Assembly: GCA_017937195.1 (NCBI GenBank)
Contig: JAGBEA010000015.1
Location: forward strand, 1 to 52,969
Direction: 5' to 3'
From: Oscillospiraceae bacterium
Lineage (GTDB): Bacteria > Bacillota > Clostridia > Oscillospirales > Oscillospiraceae
Length of the DNA: 52,969 nucleotides
The translations under genes and the position numbers were made by a program. Of the stretch, positions 42,251 through 51,031 are shown one piece after another. The notes under the pieces were generated by a model. That model was not told the DNA's origin. It searched no databases and worked only from the letters and a program-made list of their open reading frames with translations. Each line of letters begins with the position of its first letter. Position 1 is the first letter of the stretch.

Positions 42251-42870
42251 TTTTTGATATGGACGGCACATTGATCGACTCCAACGGCATTTGGCGTCAG
42301 GTAGATGAGACCTTCCTCGCCAAGCGGGGTATGCCCTATACGCAGGAGTACTATGAGGGCGTGGCCCACACCATCTTCCCTCTTGCTGCCGTATTTACGA
42401 AAGAATACTGCAAGCTGGAAGAATCCACCGATGAAATTATGGCCGAGTGGATGGAGCTTGCCGGCAATATGTACGCTGAAGAAGTTCCGGTGAAACCCGG
42501 TGTGGTGGCATACTTGGAGCAGTGCCGCGATCGCGGTGAGCGGATGATGGTGCTGACTTCCAGCGTGCCGGAACACTGCCGAACCGCGCTGGAGCATCTT
42601 GGTTTGATGCAATATTTTGAGCGAATCCTCTTTGCCCACGAGCTGAAAATCGAGAAAAAAGACCCCGCCATCTTTCGCAAGGCGGCGGATTTGGCAGGGG
42701 TAGAACCGGCGAGCTGCACCGTATTTGACGATTCGGTGGCGGCCTGCCGCGGTGCAAAAGCCGCCGGTATGAAAGCAGTAGGCGTATACGACCCCTTCTT
42801 CGCCCAGACGGAAGAGGAGATGCGTCAGGTATGCGACCGCTTTATTATGAGCTTTGAAGAAATGCTGTAA
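42244..42870 (+). CDS. HAD-superfamily phosphatase
   Basis: A 208-residue hydrolase of the haloacid dehalogenase group. Motif I is FDMDGTLID (4-12, nucleophile Asp4... DxD), motif II the TSS of VLTSSVPE, motif III the Lys of KIEKKDP, and motif IV FDDSVAACRGAKAAGM. The cap domain is alpha-helical (beta-phosphoglucomutase type). Substrate unknown. AAGGAGG inside the end of the glycosylase gene, 7-8 nt before ATG 42244, fixes the start. Confidence 0.9.
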   Translation: MLIFDMDGTLIDSNGIWRQVDETFLAKRGMPYTQEYYEGVAHTIFPLAAVFTKEYCKLEESTDEIMAEWMELAGNMYAEEVPVKPGVVAYLEQCRDRGERMMVLTSSVPEHCRTALEHLGLMQYFERILFAHELKIEKKDPAIFRKAADLAGVEPASCTVFDDSVAACRGAKAAGMKAVGVYDPFFAQTEEEMRQVCDRFIMSFEEML

Positions 42871-42873
42871 ACA

Positions 42874-42905
42874 AAAAAATTGACCGCAAAAGCGGTCAAT
42901 TTTTT
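42874..42905. terminator. Bidirectional terminator, HAD gene / greA
   Basis: 14-bp stem (42874-42887 with 42892-42905), loop AAAA, A tract before and T tract after, 3 nt past the HAD stop and 7 nt past the greA stop. Confidence 0.88.
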
Positions 42906-42912
42906 TGTTTTC

Positions 42913-43416
42913 TTAAAAGCTGCCGATGGGGATAGAGTCATCATCCTTGCCTTTTTCAATGGACAGAATCTGCAGCCAGTAACCCTTGCCGCCGCCCATA
43001 TCCACATAGACCCTCTCCCCTGCGCGGCGTCCCATCACCGCTTGCCCCACGGGGGATTCCTTGCTGATGAGTCCCTGCAGCGCGTTCTGGCGCAGCGTGG
43101 TCACAAGACGGATGGTTCGCTGCTTGCCGGTGTTCTCCATCAAAATCTCCACCGAGTCGTGGAGCCCCGCCGTATCGGCGGCAGAGTGGTCGTCGATCAC
43201 ATGGGCAGTCTTGATCATTCGCTGCAAATAGCGGATGCGGCTGTCGTTGCGGTTCTTCTCCTGCTTGGCACATTTATACTCGAAATTCTCGCTTAAATCG
43301 CCAAAAGCGCGGGCAATCTGCACATCTTCGATGAGTTTCGGACGCAGCACCTGCACCCGATAATCGATCTCCTCCTGCATCTTTTTCAAGTCACTTCTCG
43401 TCAATTCATCGTACAT
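42913..43416 (-). CDS. GreA/GreB-type transcript cleavage factor
   Basis: A 167-residue secondary-channel factor that rescues backtracked RNA polymerase. The N-terminal antiparallel coiled coil (about 1-78) carries the acidic tip (GDLSENFEYK, D and E that place Mg2+), and the C-terminal FKBP-like domain has SKESPVGQAVMGRRAGERVYV. Slightly longer than GreA (about 158), and divergent in the C-terminus, so I leave the exact Gre type open. The pdxR-type gene lies 2 nt upstream, and its last codons (GAG GAA) form the ribosome binding site of this gene, so the two are coupled. Confidence 0.88.
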   Translation of the reverse strand: MYDELTRSDLKKMQEEIDYRVQVLRPKLIEDVQIARAFGDLSENFEYKCAKQEKNRNDSRIRYLQRMIKTAHVIDDHSAADTAGLHDSVEILMENTGKQRTIRLVTTLRQNALQGLISKESPVGQAVMGRRAGERVYVDMGGGKGYWLQILSIEKGKDDDSIPIGSF

Positions 43417-43418
43417 TT

Positions 43419-44810
43419 TTATTCCTCCAAAAGTACTGCCAAACGCTTCAATCCGCGGTGTAGGTCCTGCAGCTCGATACCGGAATAGTTGACCACCACC
43501 ACGTGCTGCGGCGCATTTTCCGGTATGCTGTAATAATCAGAAAGCAGTGCAAGCCGCACGCCGTTTTCTGCCGCACGGCGGCGCAAATCCTGATCCGGCA
43601 GCGCTGTGTTCAGTTTCATCAAAAAATGCAGACCTGCGTCCTGTTCCATAATCTCCGCGCGCCCAGCCAGCGGACCGGTACGGATCGCGTCGATCACCGC
43701 ATCCCGCTTTTGGCGATAGCGGTTGCGCATCCGGTTGATATGCTGCTCATACCGCCCCTGCGCCATAAACTGCGCCAGCGTATACTGCTCAAAGCCGGAA
43801 ACAGTGCAGGCATAGAAGCTCAGCCGCTTGCGGTACTCCTGCAGCAGATGGGGCGGCAGAATCATATAGCTGATACGGATTGACGGCGCGATAGTCTTGG
43901 AAAAGGTGTTGAGGTAGATGACACGCTGATGCTCGTCTGTGGAAAACATAGTGGGGATCGGGCGGCCCACAAAGCGAAATTCGCTGTCGTAATCGTCCTC
44001 CAGAATGTAGCGCCCCTCCTGCTCCCCCGCCCAGCGCAGCAGCTCCTGCCGCCGACCGATAGGCATCACAATACCGGTTGGATAGTGATGGGACGGCGAG
44101 ATATGCACCACATCTGCACCGCTTTTCCGCAGTTCTTCCGTCGAAAGCCCCGCATCATCTAACCCGATACGGCGCAGCGCCACCTGATTACTCTCGTAAA
44201 TGCGCCCAATCTTACCATAGCCTGGGTCTTCCACCGCATAGGTACGCTCACGCCCCAGCAGCTGGATCAGCAGATAATACAAAAACTCCGTACCGGCACC
44301 TACAATGATCTGCTCAGGATCCACCGTCATACCGCGAAATTGCTTCAAATTGTCGGCAATGGCGCGGCGCAGCTCCGGTGCGCCATTGTAGGGCGTAGGC
44401 TGCAGCAATCCCTTGTCCTGCTCCAAAATGGTCTGGCGCATCGTCTTTGACCACACGGTAAAGGGAAAATACTCCGCGGAGATAGAGTTTGTCACCAGAT
44501 CCAGCAAATAGTGGGGTTCTTTTCCCGCTTCCGGCAGCACCTGTGTTACACTCGTCTGGGGCGGCTGCTCCACACGGTTGACATAGTAGCCCTTTTTCTC
44601 CACACCGAAAATATAGCCCTCTGCGGCCAACTGCTCATAGGCATTCTTAACCGTGATCACGCTGATTTCCAAATGCCCTGCCAGTGTGCGCTTGGAGGGC
44701 AGCTTCTCCCCCGCTGTCAGCCGCCCGGAGAGAATATCGCTTTTGATGTGGCGGTAGAGCTGCTCGTACAGACTCACGCCGCTGTGCTTTTCAAAGGTAT
44801 AGGTCAGCAT
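43419..44810 (-). CDS. MocR/PdxR-family regulator (GntR HTH plus aminotransferase)
   Basis: A 463-residue regulator with a GntR winged helix (about 1-70; LPSKRTLAGHLEISVITVKN) fused to a fold-type I aminotransferase domain. The PLP-binding Lys is in NTFSKTIAPSIRISYM, with YGKI and SHHYPTG earlier. In the best-studied member, PdxR senses PLP and controls vitamin B6 synthesis or uptake. It is divergent from an ECF S component, which supports a B6 role, by inference. The ATG at 44810 is 5 nt after GGAGG; the ATG at 44822 overlaps that site. It shares a unit with greA. Confidence 0.88.
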   Translation of the reverse strand: MLTYTFEKHSGVSLYEQLYRHIKSDILSGRLTAGEKLPSKRTLAGHLEISVITVKNAYEQLAAEGYIFGVEKKGYYVNRVEQPPQTSVTQVLPEAGKEPHYLLDLVTNSISAEYFPFTVWSKTMRQTILEQDKGLLQPTPYNGAPELRRAIADNLKQFRGMTVDPEQIIVGAGTEFLYYLLIQLLGRERTYAVEDPGYGKIGRIYESNQVALRRIGLDDAGLSTEELRKSGADVVHISPSHHYPTGIVMPIGRRQELLRWAGEQEGRYILEDDYDSEFRFVGRPIPTMFSTDEHQRVIYLNTFSKTIAPSIRISYMILPPHLLQEYRKRLSFYACTVSGFEQYTLAQFMAQGRYEQHINRMRNRYRQKRDAVIDAIRTGPLAGRAEIMEQDAGLHFLMKLNTALPDQDLRRRAAENGVRLALLSDYYSIPENAPQHVVVVNYSGIELQDLHRGLKRLAVLLEE

Positions 44811-44846
44811 AGGCGCCTCCATCTGATATTAACAAGTTGTATTATT

Positions 44847-44868
44847 TTGGTTATTTCAATAATACCAA
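44847..44868. promoter_or_regulatory. Candidate PdxR operator in the divergent region
   Basis: TTGGT and ACCAA (44847-44851 and 44864-44868) are inverted repeats with a related A/T-rich core in the 105-bp divergent space. They overlap or flank the -10 TATAAT at 44876-44881 for the plus gene, where only a weak -35 (TTTCAA, 16-nt spacer) is seen, as expected for an activator-dependent promoter. Confidence 0.4.
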
Positions 44869-44915
44869 AGAATACTATAATACACTCCATCAAGAAATGC
44901 AAGGAGGCACTGACA

Positions 44916-45419
44916 ATGTCTGATAAAAAAATTCGAAAGCTGGTCATCGGCGCGATGATGGCGGCTCTAACCTATGTTGCTACCATGGTCATCCAGATCC
45001 CGTCCCCTATGAACGGGTATGTGAACCTGGGCGACTGCTTTGTGCTGCTCTGCGGTTGGCTGCTTGGCCCCTGGTATGGCGGTGCGGCTGCCGGTATCGG
45101 TTCGATGCTGACCGATCTGCTGTCCGGCTACGGACATTACGCCCCCGGCACCTTTGTGATCAAGGGCCTTGACGCACTGGTGGCGGCGTTGCTCTTCCGT
45201 ACCATGGGCCGCACCTCTACTGCCGCGCTGGTCAGTGGCCTGGTGGGCGAGGCCATTATGGTGGCCGGTTATTTCGGCTACGCCGCTCTGCTGTTGGGTA
45301 AAGGGCTGGGCGCCGCCGCCAGCATCCCCGGCAATCTGGTGCAGGCAGCCCTGGGTCTGCTTATCGGATTCCTTCTGTTGAAAGTACTTCAGAAGACCCG
45401 TATTGCGGAAAAAATATAA
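44916..45419 (+). CDS. ECF transporter S component (likely pyridoxine/PdxU-like)
   Basis: A 167-residue membrane substrate-binding component of an energy-coupling-factor vitamin transporter, with about six transmembrane helices. The pattern YVNLGDCFVLLCGWLLGPWYGG is the usual S-component loop between helices 1 and 2 and GSMLTDLLSGYGHYAPGTF follows. The shared EcfA/EcfT parts are not in this window. The neighbour is a PdxR-type regulator, so vitamin B6 is the most likely cargo; riboflavin-type families look alike. ATG 44916 is 9 nt after AAGGAGG. Confidence 0.82.
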   Translation: MSDKKIRKLVIGAMMAALTYVATMVIQIPSPMNGYVNLGDCFVLLCGWLLGPWYGGAAAGIGSMLTDLLSGYGHYAPGTFVIKGLDALVAALLFRTMGRTSTAALVSGLVGEAIMVAGYFGYAALLLGKGLGAAASIPGNLVQAALGLLIGFLLLKVLQKTRIAEKI

Positions 45420-45431
45420 CTGTGGTATACT
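45403..45431 (+). promoter_or_regulatory. ywlG promoter
   Basis: TTGCGG (45403-45408), 17-nt spacer, TATACT (45426-45431) with TGG just before (extended -10). It overlaps the end of the ECF gene. A hairpin (GCGGAA-GCA-TTCCGC) lies in the leader. Confidence 0.65.
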
Positions 45432-45512
45432 AATAAATACCCACTTGCTGCCGCGCACAGCGCGGAAGCATTCCGCAAAGTGCTTTGAAATACATTGAAA
45501 TGAGGTGTTTTT

Positions 45513-46109
45513 ATGGCAGGAGTCATTCATAACGTAGAGAACACGACACTTCTTGTGCAGATCAAAGAGGATGCCGCCGCTGCCGCCCGACAGCTTTCCG
45601 AGGCGGCACACCTGCATGCCGGGCAGATCGTGGTGATCGGCTGCTCCAGCAGCGAGGCGGTAGGCCATCAGGTGGGCAGCTGGTCCACCCCGGAGGTAGG
45701 ACAAGCCATCTATGAGGGGCTGCAGAGTGTGTTTGGACCGGCGGGCATTTACATGGCCGCTCAGTGCTGCGAGCACTTGAACCGTGCGCTGATTGTGGAG
45801 CGGGAGGCCGTCCCCGGTGCGGAGATCGTCAACGTGGTGCCCCAGCCCAAGGCGGGCGGTTCCTTTGCCACGGCCTGCTATCAGAATTTTGCCCATCCCG
45901 TGGCGTTGGAGGAGATCCGCGCCGACGCGGGACTGGACATTGGCGGCACTTTGATCGGTATGCACCTGAAAAAAGTCGCCGTCCCCGTACGGCTGCAGCA
46001 GCGCACCATCGGTGAAGCGATGGTGTTGGCAGCTCGTGTACGCCCCAAGTTTATTGGCGGCGAACGGGCATATTATGACGAGAAACTGAAAAACGGATAT
46101 CCGGAATAA
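45513..46109 (+). CDS. YwlG/TIGR01440 family protein (UPF0340)
   Basis: A 198-residue protein of the UPF0340 family found in many Firmicutes, with no proven function. Family-typical blocks are GCSSSEAVGHQVGSWSTPEVG and AQCCEHLNRALIVE, and DIGGTLIGMHLKKVAVP. No signal peptide or membrane segment, so cytoplasmic. It has its own promoter within the end of the ECF gene and a terminator right after, so it is a single-gene unit. Confidence 0.9.
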   Translation: MAGVIHNVENTTLLVQIKEDAAAAARQLSEAAHLHAGQIVVIGCSSSEAVGHQVGSWSTPEVGQAIYEGLQSVFGPAGIYMAAQCCEHLNRALIVEREAVPGAEIVNVVPQPKAGGSFATACYQNFAHPVALEEIRADAGLDIGGTLIGMHLKKVAVPVRLQQRTIGEAMVLAARVRPKFIGGERAYYDEKLKNGYPE

Positions 46110-46125
46110 CCCTTACAAAATATGC

Positions 46126-46161
46126 AAAAAAAGGCTGTCCCCAATGGGGACAGCCTTTTTT
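46126..46161. terminator. Bidirectional terminator, ywlG / butyrate cluster
   Basis: Long A/T-flanked stem (AAGGCTGTCCCC with GGGGACAGCCTT, loop AAT), with six or more A and T on the two ends. It ends both ywlG (plus) and etfA (minus, stop at 46183). Confidence 0.92.
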
Positions 46162-46182
46162 ATACTTTTAGCAGTCGGTCAC

Positions 46183-47316
46183 TTACTTGGCTTCCTTAGC
46201 AGCCTTGATGGACTCGATCAGCAGCGGAACGACCTTGAACAGATCGCCGACGATACCGTAGTCAGCAACCTCGAAGATAGGAGCGTTCTCATTCTTGTTG
46301 ACAGCGATGATGCACTCGGAATCCTGCATACCAGCCTTGTGCTGGATGGCGCCGGAGATACCCAGAGCAACATAGACCTTGGGATGGACGGTCTTACCGG
46401 TCTGGCCGACCTGATGGTCAGCGCTGATCCAACCGGAGTCGACGCAGGCACGGGAAGAACCCACGACGCCGCCCAGAACCTCAGCCAGCTCCTCAGCCAG
46501 AGCGATGCCCTTCTCGACATCCTTGCTGATGCCACGGCCAACGGAGACGATAAAGTCAGCACCGATCAGGTCGACCATCTTCTTGGCAGCCTTGACGACC
46601 TCGACGACCTCGGTCTTGATGTCCTCGGCGGACAGCTCGAAAGCGGGGTGCAGGATCTCAACAGCAGCAGCCTTGGCAGCGTCGTACTCGCGCTTCTTCA
46701 TAACGCCGGGACGGACGGTAGCCATAGCGGGACGGAAACGGGGGCAGATGATGGAGGCCATCAGATGACCGCCGAAAGCGGGACGGGTCATCTTCAGGTC
46801 GCGCTCAACGGAGTGAGGCTCACGGTTGATCATCACGGTGCCCAGCTTCTCGATGCGCTCCTCGGGCAGAGTGGAGACTTCCTTCAGGAAGCCCTTGTAG
46901 TTGGGCATATCGATGTCCAGGTGGGTGCAGTCTGCGCACAGACCGGTGTGCAGGCGAGCTGCGCAGCGGGGAGCCAGATCGCGGCCGATGTTGGAAGCAC
47001 CAAACACCAGAACCTCAGGCTTGAACTCCTCAACGGCCTCAACGATGACCTTGGTGTAGGCATCGGTGGTGAAGTCCTTCAGCAGGGGGCTATTGTACAC
47101 GTACACCTTATCGGCGCCGTAGCCGCCCAGCTCGTTGGCAATGCCGTCAACGTTGTCGCCCAGCAGAATACCGCACAGCTCAACGCCCAGCTCATCAGCC
47201 AGCTTGCGACCCTCGGAGATCAGTTCGAAAGTAGTGGGCATCATGACGCCCTGGCGCTGCTCACAGAAAACCCATACGTTCTTGAAGGCAGCGGTATCAG
47301 CACTATTAAAAGCCAT
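46183..47316 (-). CDS. etfA: Electron transfer flavoprotein subunit alpha
   Basis: A 377-residue EtfA that binds FAD in its C-terminal half. The FAD domain includes SRACVDSGWISADHQVGQTG and VHPKVYVALGISGAIQHKAGM (about 268-330). With EtfB it passes electrons to Bcd, and in Clostridia the Bcd-Etf complex typically bifurcates them, reducing ferredoxin and crotonyl-CoA from NADH; that mode is inference here. Last gene of the cluster, 17 nt after etfB. Confidence 0.96.
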   Translation of the reverse strand: MAFNSADTAAFKNVWVFCEQRQGVMMPTTFELISEGRKLADELGVELCGILLGDNVDGIANELGGYGADKVYVYNSPLLKDFTTDAYTKVIVEAVEEFKPEVLVFGASNIGRDLAPRCAARLHTGLCADCTHLDIDMPNYKGFLKEVSTLPEERIEKLGTVMINREPHSVERDLKMTRPAFGGHLMASIICPRFRPAMATVRPGVMKKREYDAAKAAAVEILHPAFELSAEDIKTEVVEVVKAAKKMVDLIGADFIVSVGRGISKDVEKGIALAEELAEVLGGVVGSSRACVDSGWISADHQVGQTGKTVHPKVYVALGISGAIQHKAGMQDSECIIAVNKNENAPIFEVADYGIVGDLFKVVPLLIESIKAAKEAK

Positions 47317-47333
47317 TATTCTTATCTCCTCTC

Positions 47334-48134
47334 TTAGATGATGTGCTTGCCAGCCAGAATGCCAGCCAGCTTGTCGGTGGTCTCCTTGCCATCGCCGTCC
47401 AGCATCATGCCGGCGCCCTTCTGGGGAGGCGTAAAGGAGGTCAGAATGTTAGTGGGAGAACCGGCCAGACCGATGGTGCTCTTGTCGATCAGAGGATGAT
47501 CCTTCAGAGTCTCATAGGTCATGGTGACCAGGGGCTTGGAATAGCACTCAAAAGCGCCACCCACGCTCAGGTAGCGGGGATTGTTCAGCTCCTTGATGCA
47601 GGTGATCATGCAGGGAGTGTTGACCTTAACGGTCATATAGCCATCTTCCAGCATACGCTTGACAGTCAGGGTGTTGCCTTCCTTCTTGATGTCGCCGGCA
47701 TAGGTGATCTGGGGCAGATTCAGCTTCTCAGCGATCTGGGGACCGACCTGTGCGGTGTCACCGTCGATGGCCTGACGGCCAGCCAGAATGATGTCGTCCT
47801 CTTCAACACCGTAGGTATCGATACCGGCGGCGATGATCTGGGAGGTAGCGAAAGTATCGGAACCACCGAACTCACGAGCGGTGATCAGAACGCCCTCATC
47901 CACGCCCATAGCCATCAGCTCACGCAGCATGCCCTCTGCAGGAGGGGGACCCATGGTGAAAGCGATAACCTTGCAGCCCAGCTCATCCTTCAGAGCCAGA
48001 GCAGCCTCGACGGCATTCATGTCGTCGGGGTTGATGATGGTCTGCATGGAAGCACGATCCAGAGTACCATCGGGGTTCACGGCCACCTTACCGGAGGTAT
48101 CGGGAACCTGCTTAACAGTAACCATAATTTTCAT
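47334..48134 (-). CDS. etfB: Electron transfer flavoprotein subunit beta
   Basis: A 266-residue EtfB. It starts KIMVTVKQVPDTSG and contains the AIDGDTAQVGPQIAEKLNLP signature (about 125-145) of the nucleotide/flavin-binding site. In bifurcating complexes EtfB carries the FAD that takes electrons from NADH. The gene sits between bcd and etfA with spacings of 19 and 17 nt. Confidence 0.96.
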   Translation of the reverse strand: MKIMVTVKQVPDTSGKVAVNPDGTLDRASMQTIINPDDMNAVEAALALKDELGCKVIAFTMGPPPAEGMLRELMAMGVDEGVLITAREFGGSDTFATSQIIAAGIDTYGVEEDDIILAGRQAIDGDTAQVGPQIAEKLNLPQITYAGDIKKEGNTLTVKRMLEDGYMTVKVNTPCMITCIKELNNPRYLSVGGAFECYSKPLVTMTYETLKDHPLIDKSTIGLAGSPTNILTSFTPPQKGAGMMLDGDGKETTDKLAGILAGKHII

Positions 48135-48153
48135 TTTGCCTTTACCTCCTCAA

Positions 48154-49317
48154 TTACTTAACGCCCAGGTTGGAAGCGATGACCATGCGCTGGACCTCAG
48201 AAGTGCCCTCGTAGATCTCAGTGATCTTGGCATCACGCATCATGCGCTCAACGGGATACTCACGGGTGTAACCGTAACCACCGAACAGCTGAACGGCGCG
48301 GCGGGTCACATCGGAAGCAGCCTCAGCAGCAAACAGCTTGGCCATAGCAGCATCCATGCTGTACTTCTCGTGGTTCTCCTTCTTCATAGCAGCGGAGTAG
48401 ACCAGGAACTGAGCAGCCTGCATCTTGGTGTGCATGTCAGCCAGCTGGAACTGGGTGTTCTGGAACTGGGAGATGCGCTTACCGAACTGGACGCGCTCCT
48501 TGGTGTACTTGATAGCCTCTTCCACGGCGCCCTCGCCGATACCCAGAGCCTGGGAAGCGATACCGATACGGCCGCCGTCCAGAGTCTTCATAGCGATCTT
48601 GAAGCCCTCGCCCTTCTTGCCCAGCATACGATCCTTGGGGATCACGCAATCCTCGAAGATCAGGTCGCAGGTAGAGGAACCGCGAATACCCATCTTCTTC
48701 TCGTGCTTACCCTGAGAGAAGCCGGGATCGGTATCCTCGACGATGAAGGCAGAGATCTCCTTCATGGTGCGGCCGCGCTTGTCGGTGACCTTGCCGGTAA
48801 CAGCGATGACCACGAACACGTTGGCCACGTTACCGTTGGTGATGAAGCACTTGGAACCGTTCAGGATGTAGTTCTCGCCGGACTCATCCAGAACAGCGGT
48901 GGTCTGCTGACCCTGAGCGTCAGTACCGGCACCTGGCTCGGTCAGACCGAAAGCACCGATCTTCTTGCCGGAGCACAGGTCGGGCAGATACTTCATCTTC
49001 TGCTCCTCGGTGCCGTTCTCAAAAATGGGAGCGCAGCACAGAGAGGTGTGGGCGGAAACGATAACAGCAGTGGTGCCGCAGACCTTGGCCAGCTCCTCCA
49101 CGCACATAGCGTAGGACAGAACATCGCCACCGGCGCCGCCGTACTGCTTGGGGAAGTAAATACCCATCATACCCAGCTTAGCCATCTTCTCGACGGTTTC
49201 CATGGGGAAACGCTCTTCTTCGTCGATCTCGGCAGCCAGGGGCTTTACTTCGTTCTCAGCGAACTCACGGAACATCTTGCGAACGAGCTGCTGCTCCTTA
49301 GTCAGATGGAAATCCAT
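48154..49317 (-). CDS. bcd: Butyryl-CoA dehydrogenase
   Basis: A 387-residue acyl-CoA dehydrogenase that reduces crotonyl-CoA to butyryl-CoA. The ACAD blocks are present: AFGLTEPGAGTDAQ (FAD-binding), KCFITNGNVANVFVV, and the catalytic Glu in ITEIYEGTSEVQRMVI near residue 365. Short-chain type by context with crt, hbd and etfBA. Full length. The region is strongly codon-biased, as expected for a central energy pathway. Confidence 0.96.
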   Translation of the reverse strand: MDFHLTKEQQLVRKMFREFAENEVKPLAAEIDEEERFPMETVEKMAKLGMMGIYFPKQYGGAGGDVLSYAMCVEELAKVCGTTAVIVSAHTSLCCAPIFENGTEEQKMKYLPDLCSGKKIGAFGLTEPGAGTDAQGQQTTAVLDESGENYILNGSKCFITNGNVANVFVVIAVTGKVTDKRGRTMKEISAFIVEDTDPGFSQGKHEKKMGIRGSSTCDLIFEDCVIPKDRMLGKKGEGFKIAMKTLDGGRIGIASQALGIGEGAVEEAIKYTKERVQFGKRISQFQNTQFQLADMHTKMQAAQFLVYSAAMKKENHEKYSMDAAMAKLFAAEAASDVTRRAVQLFGGYGYTREYPVERMMRDAKITEIYEGTSEVQRMVIASNLGVK

Positions 49318-49338
49318 ACTCTTTTCTCCTTTACAGAA

Positions 49339-50175
49339 TTACTTTTTGTAGTTAAAGAAGCCCTCGCCGCTCTTGATACCGAGCTTGCCGGCGCGAACCA
49401 TCTTGCGGATCAGCACGTTTGCACGATACTTGCTGTCGCCGGTCTCATTGTACAGAACATCCATGATGCTCAGGACAACGTCCCAGCCGATCAGGTCGCC
49501 CAGATGCAGGGGACCCATGGGATGGTTGGCACCCAGCTGCATAGCAATATCGATATCCTCTGCGGAAGCAACACCTTCCTGCAGAACGCAAACGCCCTCG
49601 TTGCAATAGGGAACAAGGATCTTATTGACCACGAAACCGGGAGCCTCGTTGACGACAACGGGGGTCTTGCCGATCTCGATGGACAGGTTCTTGATGTACT
49701 CAACCAGCTCAGCGGGGGTATTAGCACCGGCGATGACCTCGACCAGCTTCATAGCGGGCACGGGGTTAAAGAAGTGCATACCAACCAGCTGATGGCTCAG
49801 ACCATTGGCCATCTCAGTGATGGACAGAGAAGAGGTGTTGGAAGCGAAGACGGCGCTCTCCTTGCAGATAGCGTCCAGACGGCCCAGCAGCTCCTTTTTG
49901 ACGGACATGTTCTCAGCGACGCACTCGATGACCAGATCGGCATCGGCGGCAGCCTCAAACTCCTCGACCAGCACGCGGCTCATCAGATCATCAGCGGCCT
50001 CCTGAGCCATCTTGCCCTTGGCAACTCTCTTGTTCAGAGAAGCAGCCAGCTTGTCACGATGACGCTGAGCGCTTGCCACGCTGGATGCATACATCATAGC
50101 GATGTGGCCCTTGGCTGCAAAAACCTGAGCAATACCGCTGCCCATAGTGCCGGCGCCAAAAATTGCGACTTTCAT
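49339..50175 (-). CDS. hbd: 3-hydroxybutyryl-CoA dehydrogenase
   Basis: A 278-residue NAD(P)H enzyme reducing acetoacetyl-CoA to 3-hydroxybutyryl-CoA. The Rossmann motif FGAGTMGSGIAQVFA is at residues 5-19 and the family signature HFFNPVPAMKLVEV lies near 138. It lies between crt and bcd, a gene order different from the C. acetobutylicum cluster, where hbd is last. The 76-bp gap to crt holds an AT-rich stretch with a GTTAATTAAC palindrome at 50238-50247. Confidence 0.96.
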   Translation of the reverse strand: MKVAIFGAGTMGSGIAQVFAAKGHIAMMYASSVASAQRHRDKLAASLNKRVAKGKMAQEAADDLMSRVLVEEFEAAADADLVIECVAENMSVKKELLGRLDAICKESAVFASNTSSLSITEMANGLSHQLVGMHFFNPVPAMKLVEVIAGANTPAELVEYIKNLSIEIGKTPVVVNEAPGFVVNKILVPYCNEGVCVLQEGVASAEDIDIAMQLGANHPMGPLHLGDLIGWDVVLSIMDVLYNETGDSKYRANVLIRKMVRAGKLGIKSGEGFFNYKK

Positions 50176-50251
50176 GTGTGGTTCCTCCTACAAAAAATTT
50201 TGTTTGTTTCCTTTTTAATCATCAGACCCGCAGGTCTGTTAATTAACCTAA

Positions 50252-51031
50252 TTACTTGTTCTGGTAGGGCTCGTGCTTGCGCTTTTCCAGAAATGCGCCC
50301 ATACCCTCAGCCTGATCTGCGGTCTCGAAGCAGCTGCCGAACAGCTTTTCCTCGATTACCAAAGCGGCATCCATATCCACATCCAGACCTTCATTGATGG
50401 CCTTCTTGCAGGCGCGGACAGCGATGGGGGCGTTCTTGGCAATGGTGTCTGCCATCTTCTCAGCGGCAGCCATCAGCTCCTCCGCGGGATAGATCGCGTT
50501 CACCAGACCGATGCGCAGAGCCTCGTCCGCCTTGATGTTGCGGGCAGTGTAGATCAGCTGCTTGGCCATACCGGGGCTGACCAGACGGGCCAGACGCTGG
50601 GTGCCGCCGAAACCGGGGGTAATGCCCAGACCGACCTCGGGCTGACCGAACACAGCGGTATCAGCGCAGATACGGATATCGCAGCTCATAGACAGCTCAC
50701 AGCCGCCGCCCAGTGCAAAGCCGTTGATGGCAGCGATGGTGGGGATCGGCATAGTCTCCAGCTTGCGGAACACGTCATTGCCCTTCTTGCCGAAAGCCTC
50801 GCCCTCAGCCTTGGTCAGCGTGCTCATCTCACCGATATCGGCGCCGGCCACGAAAGCCTTCTCGCCTGCACCGGTCAGAACCAGAGCGCGGATCTCCTCA
50901 TCAGCGGTGACCACATCCACCAGCTCATTCAGATCCTCCAGCACCTGAGAATTCAGGGCGTTGAGTGCCTTGGGACGATTGATGGTTGCGACGGCAATAT
51001 TGCCTTTCTTTTCCAACAGAACATTCGTCAC
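50252..51031 (-). CDS. crt: Crotonase (3-hydroxybutyryl-CoA dehydratase), GTG start
   Basis: A 259-residue enoyl-CoA hydratase that makes crotonyl-CoA. The crotonase signature is NGFALGGGCELSMSCDIRI (about 105-123), and the catalytic Glu pair is in GGCE and QPEVGLGITPGFGG. GGAGG is 9 nt before GTG 51031; the frame is open a further 22 codons, but these have no ribosome site. First gene of the cluster, behind a strong promoter. Thiolase and the terminal CoA-transferase or kinase are not in the window. Confidence 0.95.
   Translation of the reverse strand: MTNVLLEKKGNIAVATINRPKALNALNSQVLEDLNELVDVVTADEEIRALVLTGAGEKAFVAGADIGEMSTLTKAEGEAFGKKGNDVFRKLETMPIPTIAAINGFALGGGCELSMSCDIRICADTAVFGQPEVGLGITPGFGGTQRLARLVSPGMAKQLIYTARNIKADEALRIGLVNAIYPAEELMAAAEKMADTIAKNAPIAVRACKKAINEGLDVDMDAALVIEEKLFGSCFETADQAEGMGAFLEKRKHEPYQNK

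Noticed and set aside
50238-50247. GTTAATTAAC palindrome before hbd as a Rex operator
   Set aside because: The Rex site has a spacer between the two half sites (TTGTTAA-N4-TTAACAA); this palindrome has none and lies within the operon rather than at its promoter.
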